Part shown: positions 48,501 through 60,961 of the stretch, piece by piece
Position numbering within the stretch: the stretch's first letter is position 1
How the letters are laid out: every line of letters begins with the position of its first letter
NCBI GenBank assembly: GCA_026261815.1
Contig: JAMPIT010000566.1
Location: 30,715,001-30,779,000, forward strand
Source of the DNA: Monarcha castaneiventris obscurior
Taxonomy: Eukaryota; Chordata; Aves; Passeriformes; Monarchidae
DNA length: 64,000 nt
Direction: 5' to 3'
Made by a program: the position numbers and the translations under genes
Notes under the pieces: generated by a model
Told to the model about the DNA's origin: nothing
What the model saw: the letters and a program-made list of their open reading frames with translations, nothing else
The model's database searches: none

Positions 48501-51500
48501 TCTCACCAGAAATCAGCACCCCCTCAGCTGCGGGATTTAACCAAAGCCATTTATGACAGTGAAGAGTAAGTGCTCATGTCTTCAATTACTCAGCTGAGAA
48601 ATCAGTAACTTCTGGGAGTAGGGCAGTAAGTTTGTTACTGCTCCACATGGATCTGGAAAGGGCATATCTGACTGTGCCCACCAATTTGAGCTGTTCTTTC
48701 TCCAAAGGTGACTGTCAGTTTCTAGTTCATATTGCTACTAATATTCCTCTCAGGGCTGCTAAGATAGTATGTGTTTAAAATGCTGTTCTCCTCTGAAAAA
48801 TGATTTTAATTAAAATGATATTCAGGGGTCCCATATTCTTTGGTTTTTACTAATTATCATACTGCATTTATGCAGTTTCCAAGTTAATGGGTGCTTTCAC
48901 TAACTGCCAACTCCCAAATTAAACATGGGATCTGAAATGCCAGGCTTTTTATTTCTCATGTCATGTTTTGCTGCCATTCCATCTTCTGGGATTGCACAGT
49001 CACTGCAGGGAGAGCATCCTCCAAAGTCTCTTTGCATAAAACTCAGAGATGAGGCTGGCTGAATGTGTCTGACAGCACAGCACATGGGCCAGCCACTGTG
49101 CTAGGTCTGTGGATGAAACAGCAGCAACAAAATAGTGTAGAGCTTAAAGTAAGCAAAAAATAATCACTATGAAATCATCAGCAGTGAGCACAAAACAGAG
49201 AAAGCAGAACAGTTAAGCAAGGAAGTGTAATTTGGACACACAAGCAAGCAATGCTCATAGATACAGAGATAGTATGCTTCCACAGCAGTGGTTTTTGTCC
49301 AGCAGTTCATGCAGCTTTCTTCTTCCATGAGCTCTCCTGTAAGGGGTTCTAAATTCACATTGATTATGCACACATGGAAATGTAATGGAAGTAGGAGAGG
49401 ATTTCTAATATGGCACAGTCTTGAAAACCTGAATACATAATGGGTTTTTCATACCAAGTGTTTGCAATACACTAGATTTTTCAGGATGAGGTTTGTGTTC
49501 ATTACTTTGACCTCTACATACCATATTTGTGTGTTTCAGAAATGCAAGCTAACATGCTGAAGTTATACAAGCCAAGCCTATCAAGCAGATCATAGTGAAC
49601 TTCCCACAGAAACTCTTATTCAGAAGTCAAGAAGATTTAACTTAGAAACAGTCAGTGGATGCACAGATTATTCCAGTCTTTCCAAAGGACTCCCACCTTG
49701 ATGTGTGCTTAGCCAATGTCCAACACAGAGAACAAAACATTTCAGATCTTGCAAGTAATGCTGCTCTTCTCCCTGCTCAGAAACAATGACCTGGAAGAGC
49801 AGGGATGCACAGAGCATAACCTGGGAACAGATTGCGTCCCAGTGACATCCACACGCAGTGGTCCCATGCATGGAAATGAAAGACCCTGCACAGAGTGAAA
49901 GGATGTACAGTAGATTTCTGAAAAAGATCAGAGTGTAACCATAGTTGTAAAAGATACTGTACAAGTTTATGGTTAAACACTCTTTTTGCTGTGCATTGCT
50001 CTTCCAAAACAAACAAACATACAATAAAAGGTGCACACTAGTAAGTACAGCTGTGAGCGAGTCCAGGAGCAGCATCAGCAATTTGTTTCCCCAATAAACC
50101 CAAATGTGGTTCCTGACAACCCAACCCTTTCTATGGGCTCCCAGAGGCAACTGGCCCCCAAAGGAAAACTGCTACTTTCAGGATCCAACGAATGAGTTAT
50201 CAGAGGGCACAGGGACAGAGGACGTGTAGGCAGGAGAGGATGGAATAAGAATGCTTAGGAGAAAGGGGTCACGGGAACCAGCACTTGCCCTTGCACAGAG
50301 GACATGACTCGACTCAAGAAAAGTGATGGCTTTATCACTAGCAAATTAAAACAGTTCTTTGCTTTCCAAATGTTTCAGTTAGCCTACCAGTCTGACATTT
50401 CCATAGAGATAGCACACTCATAATTGCCTCAAAAACATTGTGCACTCAATCCTTAGAAATAAAGTTACTGAAGATACTGATAGAATCCACAGACACACAA
50501 GTGCTTCAAATTATATTTGGAAAGATACTGCCTGAGGCCTGACCTGTGCACCCAGTTTCTGGATGGATATGACTATTTCTAGAATTTAGACGTTAATGCA
50601 TTTACACCAGATGTGCCAAAACAACCTTCCTAAATCAGGATAGTCCAGCAACAACAGATCAGTCAGGGATAAGACATAAGGCAGTGAGCAGATTTCTGGA
50701 GGACTGTGGTTTTGGCTGCCCTGGAGGAAGAGTTCATCCCTCCCGAGCAGTCCTTCACAGCCCCTCTGCAGGGGATGGAGCCCCTTCAGGCCCGCAGGCT
50801 GTCTTGCTCAGCCAAGGACTTCCCAACTCATGCCCAAATGATTCAAGATAACTCAATCCCTGATATTTGATTAACCTGGCTCTACAAGCAAATCTGGGGA
50901 AACACAAGGGCAGGCGAATATGCATAAAGGAACTTTTTTTTTTTCTCCTTTTAATTAAGAATATTTCTCATTCCTTCTTGAGCAACAAAAATGACCTGGG
51001 AGCCACTGCATGTCCCAACACCCACAGCCACAGCCTAGCCAATGCTGCCAGCTCTCCCAAGTCTTGCTCCTAATCCCACTGTAACCAGATATACACTGGC
51101 ATTACTATTAATCACCTGCATCCCTTGACATTTGCAATTCTTGTCATATGTGACTGAACACCAGACAGACCACTTGGAAATATGGTCTTGGTGCTTTTGT
51201 GTACATACATGGGTATGAGGGAGTAGGTGAAAGTGTGTGAAATTCGTCTTATTTTAAAATAAAACTCCTTTCCCCTCCCATACAGCTCTACTATATTAGC
51301 TAGGTTTTGTTTCTGAAGTGTTGCATCCTTTACTATGCTGCGGCGTTGATTTTGTCATCATCCAGATGCTCTTATCATACAGCTATGAAGTAAATGTGCG
51401 TCTCTTTTATAAGCAAGAGCAACATTAGGGTTTTTTGTGTATTATGAAAAAGCCCTTCAGATGCTATGCTGTGTACAAGGGCACTTAACCATTTTTTGAG

Positions 51501-54500
51501 GAAAACCAATCTATTTCATTTCACATAGCACAACAGCAATAGGGCAGGATAGGGCCAACAGGGTCTATTAATGCACCGCCCCCTGTGCTGCCTGCAGTAA
51601 AGCCAGTGCCACGTGCTCTGGGCAACTGCAGCTGTGTACCCTCATAAACACAACAAAAACTTCTGCAGATTTAATGGGAAATGAACAATGGCACTAGCTA
51701 CAGAAAATCGGAAAAAATCCAAGTTGCATTTTAAGCAACTTTAAGGAAATGAATGCTCATCACTCAGAAAGGTGAACAGTGAGAAATCTAAGGAGAAATG
51801 TATATTCAAAGCTTGAGCTAGATTGTCCTAAGGGTTGCACACCATTGTGCTGATACAAAACACTTCATCAAGATTTTGCATCCTTCATTCCAGCATCTGC
51901 ATCTGCATAGCAAGAGGACTGTGATGTCCTACCTCATCTTTAGTGTACCTTAACATCCCTGCTTTGTAATAACAAAACTGCACAGAGTGACATAATAAAC
52001 TTCACACTTCTTGTTGCTTTGTAAAACTGTAACAGCTTTAGGGCTGTTTCTTATCATCCATGGTCTTTACTAGTTTCTTATTAAGCATTAATTAATCACT
52101 CACATACCAGCAGCACTGAACACTGCTGAGCAGGACCCAGGTCATGATGTACCGGGTCCTACACAGCTCTGTTCCAACAATATGCTCTCCATAGCAAATA
52201 AGGATATTTCTACAGCCAAATTACACCAGTTATTCCAATAGAGCCATCACCAACTTTCAGTTATCAGAAGGACTTAAAAAGGCTACAGAGAAAAAACAGA
52301 GAAATTCAGAACAACTTTATTAAACTGGTAGCTATAAAACTGTAGTTCATGTTGCATGGCAAAGCTCACTCCGCCTCACAAGGCTCTTTCTTTCTTTCCT
52401 TGGAACAGACAATGCTCAAGGGAGAAAATACAACAAAATTCTTCTTTGCTAATAGTCCACTAATCACTAGGATTGCTACATCATATATGCACATGTACGA
52501 GAAACCCTTACAGCAGCAGTGATGTCAGGGATGCCTTCGAAAATGCTGAAGCTAAAGTCTTCTAAGCTCTGTTAGTCCCACTGTGTACACTTTTCTGCTG
52601 TTTCATTTACTTAACATGTCAGATGAGGCAATGAGTCCTCAATTCCTTTATAGCCCAGAAAAAGAAGCAATACTAAAGGTGATTTTGCAGCTGGAAGCTC
52701 CTGTGAAGCCTGACTGCTTTTGTAACAGACTGGACACATAATTTGATTTTACCTTGATAATGTAACTTGTTCAGTAACTACCAGATGGTGAAGTGTGCCA
52801 AGAAGTCTAGTAATTTCCTTGAACATTCCATTGCAAAACAGAGTTATACCCCAAACAAGTGCACTTGTACCAAGAACAACCGTGAAGAATATTATTTCAC
52901 AAGCCAGGACTTTCTGGGTATATGTTCAGAGTCCTTGCTTAGAGAAGATGCAATAAATCCACTATTTCCTGAAAGCATTAGGCCCACTAGGTCTGTTTGG
53001 GATTGCCCAGAAAGTTTTGGAGTGGTAAATTAAACAAATGAATAAAGTCCTTGGTATATTAAGTCATCAGTGGACAGAGAAGCAGCTCTGTGGAGTTTAT
53101 CTGCATTTACCCACAATTATGGCACCAAGACCAAGGCTCATATAAAACACTGGATTTACCTGAATCTGGTGCTACACAATTACATGGCAATTCAGTTTGG
53201 GATGTAAGAGACTTGAGTGAGTCATAGAAAAATCCTCAACAGCTACCCTGACAAAATTTCCAGGCATGCAGGGAACAGTACATCTAGAGAAACACCAAAG
53301 TAGAATGATGTTGGGCATAAGTAGCAAAGTCAGAGTGGGGCCTTGCCCAGTACTGCAAGGAATCAGAAATTCGTGGAGAATTGAACCATCAGAGTGTTCA
53401 GTCAGGTGGTTTGAACAGAAAATTATTTGTTTTTTTTTTAAACACCATTCCACCTCTCAAATAATCCTTAATATAGGTTTTAAACAAAATTTACAAGTTT
53501 CTCAATGTGGCCATCTTTTCATTCTGTGAACAATTTTATATTGGAAACATGTAATTTACAGATGGCTCATTAATTTAGACTCCAGATCAATTATTAAAAA
53601 AGAAAAATTGCTTTCCATTTACTTAAACCACTTGAAGGGTATTTCATTTAATTTATGGTTGGTTTAGGTCCATTGCTCTGTATAGTTCCAACAGCACCAT
53701 TCAGCTGAGTATAGATATGGAGCTGCATAGGCAGCAGGTAACAGAGCTCATTAAGTGTTAACAATGTTTCATTTTCTTCAGTCAACAAAATATTTTCTAA
53801 TACTTTAATTTTCATGTTATAATTATTACAAAAATCTCACGAATTAAAGGTGTACATGAATTATAAGCATTCATTTTATGAAAAAAAAATTGTATTTCTG
53901 TCTTTTTTCCATTTTAAAATGGGGTGAAAGGCTGGAAATGTGACATATTCTACTGAATAGATACTTCTGAGAAATAACAGGCTGTCATACCACCTCCCTG
54001 TATAGCTGTCAGTCAGCATTTCAAGCAGCCTGCCTTGTTCATAGCCTACCTACTGCACTGGATGGGTAGGAGGAAAAAGCAGGCTTCACCTCTATCAAGA
54101 ATTGCAGCAGAATTGCATACATCACCAGGGATATTTTGATTCCAACATACAAGATTTGTCTGAACAAAAGCTCTCTTAAACACTGTGGTCAGCACACATG
54201 CATGTGTGCTCATATACAGATACTGCTCGGTACAGGTGAGAGTTCACAGTTGTCAGACCAAGCAAAATCCTTATGATTTTGTCTGTGTGAGGTGTGGAGA
54301 GATGATGATAAAAATGGAAAGCCAATGGGATCATCTTTAGGATGAGAACACTATCAGAGCACATCTACTCAAAAGACTGGGAAAACCTTGGAAAAAAACT
54401 CAGACATCCCTTGTAGGCTTCTTTTTCCTATACAAGAGGTCTATAGGTTTAGAATGGAGGTGTGGTAAGGGACAGTGGCTCACCAAGGTTCCCACAGATA

Positions 54501-55450
54501 TGGTTCCATCTACAGCTAAAGGGCTCAGATTATGATGGCAATACATTACAAAAATCAAATCAGGAACAAAGCTAAGACTAATAGAATTTTACTTCTAAAT
54601 AAGCAAAGCTCTGTTATGCCCTCTTTGAGCCATTGCACTCACAGGTAGACAGACACAGGAACTTGGGACTGAGGTGAGCAGTTGTGGAAATCAGCCAGAC
54701 ACACGTGCTATTGGCCATATCTGAATTCTCTCCGACCTAATCCATGTGTTACTTTAACTGGCTATTCTCTACAGCCATGGCAATTGGCAGTACCTTGCTA
54801 CACCCAAAGCCTCTGCCTGAAGTTCACGAACCTTTGATGTGCCACCCTACAGGAAGTCAGCACTTCTTGAGTAGAACAGCGCCAGACATCCTCCCGCTGA
54901 GCCCAGGTGGCCACACGGGCTTAGTTTGCAATACTCAAGACCCTCGGCATGCTTTCCTGCAAAGGGAATCTTTTCTCTCCTAAGTACAAGATTACTGGCA
55001 GAAATTTGGGTAAATCCCTGTCTCTCTGGGCTGCAAAGAGCACTTAAAAAGGTCTGACTCACTGCATACCCGTGGCAGAGTGTTTGAACAAGCTCTGCTG
55101 ACAACCTGCAACAACAGCTGGGAGAGGTGTGATCTTTCTCAGTTCAGAGCAACAGGCTGTTAATTTTGAAAGCCAGTGATGAATCAATGTCAGCTTTGTT
55201 AGCAACCTAATGAAATTACCAGAAGCAAGAGGGAAGATCACATTCTGAAGTAAGCAGCTTGAATAGCTTATGAACAGAACTTACAATAACGTCAGTCAGG
55301 GGTTTTTTTCAGTTATTCCCAGCCAGGAAAAATAATATTGAATTCTGCGTCTCAAGCCAAATCCTCTACTCTCACAAACATCCACATCACACAAAACCTT
55401 CTGTAAATCACCTAAGCACACAGGCAGAACTAGATAAGCATCTCCACTTC
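39520..55450. other. Long non-coding unique stretch
   Basis: Nearly 16 kb with no recognised gene, RNA gene or young repeat. A GC-richer patch lies at about 41980-42640 and includes a short tandem copy of CAGGCTGGCCCC at 42580-42602. AT-rich complex sequence at about 48420-48540 contains TAATTA-type and E-box-like words, and a perfect palindrome is at 54191-54210. Open frames of up to 160 codons occur but look random. Confidence 0.5.
54191..54210. repeat. 20-bp perfect palindrome
   Basis: AGCACACATGCATGTGTGCT equals its own reverse complement with no spacer. It is mostly alternating purine-pyrimidine, so it could adopt a cruciform or Z-DNA form. It may simply be a decayed CA/TG repeat. Confidence 0.9.
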
Positions 55451-55454
55451 TCTC

Positions 55455-55910
55455 GTTGGGAAGCTGTTACAGAAGTTTGCTCCTCTGCTGGTTCAAAGTA
55501 TTTTCTAACCTCTAGCCTAAATGTGTCCCTCTCCAGAGCATCTGTTTATACAACAGGGCAGGCTTATAACTGAAACAGTCCTAAGCATTCCCTGATTTTT
55601 ATCTCCCAGACAGGTAACAATCAAATCCTCTCGGGGTTTGCTTTTCTAAACCAAACAGCCAAACTCTCCATCTCACCTCTTTCAAAAGGCACTTTTTTCC
55701 CTATATCACACCACTTCCAATGGTCTGATTTGCAAGATCCAGCTCCTTCCTTCCCCTTAAGAAAGAGAGATGTGAATCCTCCTTTCTCTTCATTACAACT
55801 CCAATCTTTGAGTCATCAGCATATTTCATTAGTACTGTTATTTTATTGCAAAGGTCTATTATTCTAAACTGTGCCCAAGACCAACAGGAATTTCTGCAGT
55901 AAGTTCCAGC
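55455..55910 (-). mobile_element. Ancient CR1-type LINE relic
   Basis: On the plus strand (antisense to the element) GAAGCTGTTACAGAAG, CTCCTCTGCTGGTT, and CTAACCTCTAGCCTAAATGTG follow in the order of old amniote CR1 elements. Further on come GAGTCATCAGCATATTTCATTAG and GCCCAAGACCAACAGGAA, which resemble a more internal part of the same type. Similarity is patchy, with many substitutions, as expected for an insertion that predates birds or is early avian. The boundaries are approximate. Confidence 0.55.
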
Positions 55911-56870
55911 ATTTCAGCTTCCAGCACTAATTGTTGTCATATTCCCATTAGCCAATTCCTTACTCATCTCAGATTTTTCTCCTACTAATCTGACTCATTG
56001 TATATAATGATTCTCCATGTAATAAAAACATTTAGGTCAATTAAAGAACTATACATCCAAAAAACACCATATTAAAGGAAAAGCTCAAGCAAATACTTCA
56101 TGAAATCATCTTCCAGAACGACTAGAGCCATAATAGAGTAAAAGTATCTGCTAACTGGCCTGTCCTTCAGTGGGAAATACTCAGCCCTCTTTTCCCTTTG
56201 TCTTCACCCGGTCTGAGCACAGAAAGTGAGCGTGGCAAGGCTTTAACCTCAGCTCTGGTTATTTCCACTGCAGGAGCTCTTGTGCCAAAGCTGATTTGGA
56301 AGCATGTTGGCTGCTCAGTTAAGCTGCTCCTGAAAGTAGTTTTATGCCAAGATTTGAGAGTTTCCACCCAACTGACAGACCTTTCATTCTGTTTCATTGT
56401 GCCCCTGCTGCTGTGAGGGCACCCATCTCCTGTTGGGAGATGGAGTGAGAAAGGAGGGAAAAACTTCTTAGCTGAAGTAGGGTTTTCAAGAGCACCTTCA
56501 ATGACACACTAGAAAGAGTGTGAGCATTTTAAACTAATCTCTCTAAATCAGGAGATGCAGTGAATTAAAGCAAATCAAGGCTGCAATTCCATGTTACAGG
56601 TTATGATGAAGTGCCACCAAGAGGTGCAGCACAGCTGCACCAGCTCCTGCCTGACCTTACAGTGTGCTGATACCAGAAATTCAGAGGGAAGAAAAACTAT
56701 CATTTCAGGGTTTTTTTCAGAAAGCTGTTTCTCTCTCTCAACCAGTTTGCCAGAAGCACCAATGCCAGCACTAGTGAAGCTGTTTAAAGCTTACTGGAAT
56801 AAGTGTACTCATCAGGCAGTTGTGCTGCCTGCAAAAACAATTTATAAACAGACAAATAGAAGGAATGAAA

Positions 56871-57080
56871 CTTTTCTTTTCTTTTCTTTTCTTTTCTTTT
56901 CTTTTCTTTTCTTTTCTTTTCTTTTCTTTTCTTTTCTTTTCTTTTCTTTTCTTTTCTTTTCTTTTCTTTTCTTTTCTTTTCTTTTCCTTTCTTTTCTTTT
57001 CTTTTCTTTTCTTTTCTTTTCTTTTCTTTTCTTTTCTTTTCTTTTCTTTTCTTTTCTTTTCTTTTCTTTTCTTTTCTCTT
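56871..57080. repeat. (CTTTT)42 pentanucleotide tract
   Basis: There are 42 tandem CTTTT units (210 bp) with only two variant units: CCTTT at 56986-56990 and CTCTT at 57076-57080. The minus strand is (AAAAG)n, a pure purine tract that can form triplex (H-DNA). It opens long KEKKRK- or FSFLF-type frames on both strands, which are artefacts. The very low interruption rate suggests a young, probably length-variable locus; the true length may differ from the assembled one. Confidence 0.97.
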
Positions 57081-57084
57081 CGCC

Positions 57085-59700
57085 AACGAAGCCTGTGACC
57101 CCGGATTTACAGTTGGGTGTTCCCATCCCCAGCTGCCTCTCTTGTCCCCTTGCCAGACAATATTTTGCCTGTAACAAAAAGGGGACAACAAAAATGGGTG
57201 TGTTTGTGCTCAGATGGCCTGTCTGACCATCATCATCCAGGTCTGCTGTCCCCACTTCAGGCAACATCTAAAGTCCTGCCAGAAAAATGCAGCAGGGATG
57301 GCCACTGAAAGATCTGGGCTGGGATGATTAGAGACGCAGCTGTCATTCCTCAGCAAAATAAGTGGAAATCTGTCCTAGGCCTATGTTACTCTTATGTCCA
57401 TTTAACTCTTATACCCACTTCTAAAGAATCTATGTTAAGAGCTAAGTTCTGCAGCATGTAGCCTTGTGTGTCTAAGATACTGCCCCAGAAATATTACAGT
57501 GGGCTGGGGGACTGAAGCTGTTGAACCCTTAGAATGAAAAATCTACATTAGGAATGAAAATGTATCCCATTTCTCAGCAGAACTTTAAAAGCACACAAAT
57601 ACTCTAGGCAGTCAGTTTGCAGATGAAAGTAAGTTTTTCTCGTAAAATATGGCACTTCAAATGAGATATGCTAACATTCTAAATTCATGTGCTTCCTTCT
57701 ATAGATTTCTCTTGACAAAATTGTGAATGCTGTTAGCAACGTTAGGAAATTTTGCCATCTGACTTATTCTACATGCCTGAGTGAAGGACTTGAGCTTCAT
57801 GAAGTACAGTAATCCCCCATTGTTTGAAGGGCTGTATTGTTTTCACGTAGAAGGGTGAAGATGGAAAAGTCCATGTTTATGTACTTAAGAAAATTCTTGA
57901 TACACAATCAGGAAACTCTTCTCAAAGTATTTCCAAACCCAACTCCAAATAATATACAATACTGTAAATCCTGCTCGTGTAATCCTGCCATCTGAGATGA
58001 CTCATGCTCCTCTGAGATAAGAGAAAGTCACATGGATTGTCCTGCTGAGCAGCTACCAACCATGGTAGAACTAGAAATATGTATGAAAATGAAAATTAAA
58101 AATTCTGAATCACATCAAACTATTAAAAGTATTAATATAAACTGCTAGACCCAGCTGCCACAATTGGCACATGTAGCACGTGGTGGACCCAGCACAGTCC
58201 TCCAGCAGTATCTCTACAAGCTTTGCACTTTCATGCTCTTCCCCATGCTCTCATGACATATATATTCTTGATTTTATGCTATTAAACATACTCTGTGTTG
58301 CTGTGACATAGCCACCTCTTTATCTCACATACTTTATTCCTATTTCTCTTTGCATTTCTCTCTCTAACAACACTCAGTTTGAACCTTGTGTAGCTTTGGA
58401 AAGTCAATCTAACCACACAAATCAGAGGATTGGACCATGGCACCTTCCACTTCGCATATACTTGGCCAGAGGAGGGTCTCTCTTTCTGTCTTGAGTTAAA
58501 GCAACATGGAAGGCTGTCAAAAGAAGACTTGCTACCAAATGGATTGATCCTGCAGGCCTGTGCAGCCAAACCTCTACAAAACCAATCCTGTGGCAGCAAC
58601 ACTGGCATAAGGCATCCTCAGCTCCCTGATGCCTCATTCCCTTCTCTGCTCATGGCTGAGCACCATCACACCTCACGGTGCCAATGTGGGGTTGCATTGT
58701 CAAAGAGGTCATGCCCACTGAGTCCACGGACATTTCGCTGACAGAACAGAGAGGGTGGCAACTTGGAGCACAGGGGTAGGGCAGAGGAGGCCAGTGCCAG
58801 AGGAAGGCCTGCATTTGGACAGCTAATCAGAAAGCTCTGTATCAGCACAGTTTACAGAGCTAATCTGTTCTTCAGCTCCTCTGGTTAGAAAGTGCAGAAA
58901 GTTGGAGTGGAAAAGACAATGTAAAAAGTGAGGATTCTGTTTCCATCTCCCACATTCAGAAATCCTCAGAAATACCACCTTTATTTTGCTCTGCACTAAC
59001 TTCATCCCAGTGTACAAAACCTAGAAATATTTCCCAAGAAGCTGAGATGTTGGTATCTGAATTTTTCTCAATTATTTATCATTATTTTTTCCTACAAGTT
59101 AATTTTTCCTATTAGTTCACTGGCTTTATATTTATAATATAAATATTATCAATTCTAAACTTGTGTAAATATTTGCTGTATAAATACTATAATTTACTAC
59201 AGTAAATTATTTCTAAGTAAAAGCTGATCTCAATCAAGTTTCTCAATATTAGTGCTATGGACTACTCAAAAAAAAAAAAAAAAAGATACTGTATAGAAAC
59301 AGGTTTTGTTTTACACAGCATACCACAACATACCATCTTTTATGTTCTGGGCCTTTTAGCCTGGCCAAGAATTACTTCAGCTGGAAAATATCCTGGTAGG
59401 GAGACGTACTTGTAACTTCAGATACCATGAAGCACAAGTCTGAAACTTCAAATTTCAGCACTTTCTCCATAACAGTAAGGGGTAAAAGAACTCCACTTCA
59501 GCTGGAATATAAATAAAGCTAAGTGAAAATATTATTGCTTAGTAGTCCAGCTAACAAGCAGTAGCAAAGAAACCAACAAAGTGAAATTAAAGCAAACTTA
59601 AATAATTTACAAAATGTCAAGAGAACTTAAGATTCAGAAATTTGCCTTTTTGTGTGAGGCTTCCTACTCTGGTTCTACATGCCTCAACAGTGTTTGGGTG
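57085..59700. other. Non-coding unique stretch
   Basis: No gene or recognised interspersed repeat. An AT-rich section at 59040-59220 contains a 10-bp inverted repeat (59189-59198 / 59201-59210), and an A17 tract lies at 59268-59284. Confidence 0.5.
59268..59284. repeat. Poly-A tract (A17)
   Basis: A run of 17 A with no retroelement body recognised in front of it. Confidence 0.9.
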
Positions 59701-59710
59701 TAACAAAACC

Positions 59711-60136
59711 ATAGACTCACAGGACCACAGGATGGTTTGGCTTGGAAGAGACATTCAAGATCTTGTACTTCCAACCCCCCTGCCATGGGCAGGGACACCT
59801 TTCGCTAGAACAGGTTGCTCAGGGCTCCATCCAACCTGGCCTTGAACGCTTGCAAGGATGGGGCAGTCACAAGTTTAGTGGGCAACCTGTTCCAGTGTTC
59901 ACCACCCTCACAGTAGGGAATTTCTTCCTAATTATCTAACCTACACATACACTCTTTCAGTTTGAAGCCATTCCCCCTTGTCCTGTCACAATAGGTCCTG
60001 GCAAAAAGTCCCTCTCCATCTTCCTTGTAGGCCCTCCTTCAGGCACTGGAAGGCAGCTGTAGGGTTTCCCCAGAGCCTTCTCTTCTCCAAGCTGAACCAC
60101 CCCAACTCTCTCAGCCGTTCTTCATAGGAGAGGCAC
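59711..60136 (-). mobile_element. CR1 LINE 3' portion, reverse orientation
   Basis: The plus strand carries the antisense of a CR1 3' region over about 425 bp: CACAGGATGGTTTGGCTTGG, CCCCCCTGCCATGGGCAGGG, AACAGGTTGCTCAGG, CCAACCTGGCCTTGAACGC, AATTTCTTCCTAATTATCTAA, GCCATTCCCCCTTGTCC and GCCTTCTCTTCTCCAAGC, up to CTTCATAGGAGAGG. The order is that of chicken CR1. The 3' terminal repeat (left end here) is degenerate. It is truncated at the 5' side and no coding frame survives. Confidence 0.95.
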
Positions 60137-60236
60137 CCAAAAGTAAGTCTGGTTTCCTGACAGCTTATTTTCAAAGACTGTAAGATCTTGAAATCGTATT
60201 CAATGGCAGAAATTTTCATTCCATGTTTTTCATAAA

Positions 60237-60305
60237 AAGCAAACAAGCAAACAAACAAACAGACAGAAGGGAAAAAAAAACCCAAACAAAAAACCCAAAA
60301 AACCC
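60237..60305. repeat. A-rich (CAAA)n low-complexity tract
   Basis: AAGCAAACAAGCAAACAAAC is followed by A-runs broken by CCC. It is low-complexity sequence between two CR1 copies, not evidently part of either. Confidence 0.85.
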
Positions 60306-60663
60306 CACAAGCATTTCAACTGAATATGTCTGGATTTTCAGGCCTTCAAAATTTGGCTACCAGCCTAAACCTCTAGATATGCTTGTCTCCAAATATCCAA
60401 AAGATTGCAAAAGACTAAGCCCACCTGCAGATCATAGGAGGGAAGGGATGGAGTTGTGCACAGCAAGTAAAGCTTACTGCTGGCCAGCACAGCATCTTGA
60501 CCTCTGAAGAGACATCAAAGCACCACCTCATAAAACTGCTGAGATGGGGCTGTCATTCCTGAATCCCACATTGTTTGTTATGCAGCTCTACCTCTCTAAT
60601 GTAATTTCTCCACCATAGCAAGTTTATAAAAAAGAGTTCAATGGCAATTAAGACTCATGTTGT

Positions 60664-60959
60664 AGCAAGGCGGGTGTCAGCCTCTTCTCCCAGGCAACTA
60701 GTGACAGGATGAGAGGACATAGCCTCAAGCTGTTCCAGGGGAGGTTTAGGTTGGACATTAGGAGGAATTTTTTCACAGAAAGGGTGATTAGATGCTGGAA
60801 TGGGCTGCCCAGGGAGGCAGTGGAGTCACCATCTCTGGCGTGTTTAGGGAAAGACTGGACATGGCACTCAGTGCCATGGTCTGGTTGAGAGGGTGATATT
60901 CAGTCATAGGTTGGACTCAATCTCAGAGGTCTTTTCCATCCTAATTGATTCTGTGATTC
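60664..60959 (+). mobile_element. CR1 LINE 3' end, forward orientation
   Basis: Blocks in CR1 order: GCAAGGCGGGTGTCAGCC, CAACTAGTGACAGGATGAGA, CCAGGGGAGGTTTAGGTTGG, GGGCTGCCCAGGGAGGCAG, GTTGGACTCAATCTCAGAGG, ending GATTCTGTGATTC, the CR1 terminal octamer motif. The wording differs from the copies at 39.3 and 59.7 kb, so it belongs to another CR1 subfamily. It is 5'-truncated and non-coding. Confidence 0.95.
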
Positions 60960-60961
60960 CT

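Noticed and set aside
49668..50150. 160-codon minus-strand frame with hydrophobic stretches
   Set aside because: No domain, no splice or promoter context and no CpG island; hydrophobic runs arise easily from T-rich sequence. Treated as chance.
56591..57267. Reading frames of 92-211 codons on both strands through the pentanucleotide tract
   Set aside because: They consist mostly of translated (CTTTT)n, giving FSFLF or KEKKRK repeats, which is a by-product of a 15-nt period lacking stops.
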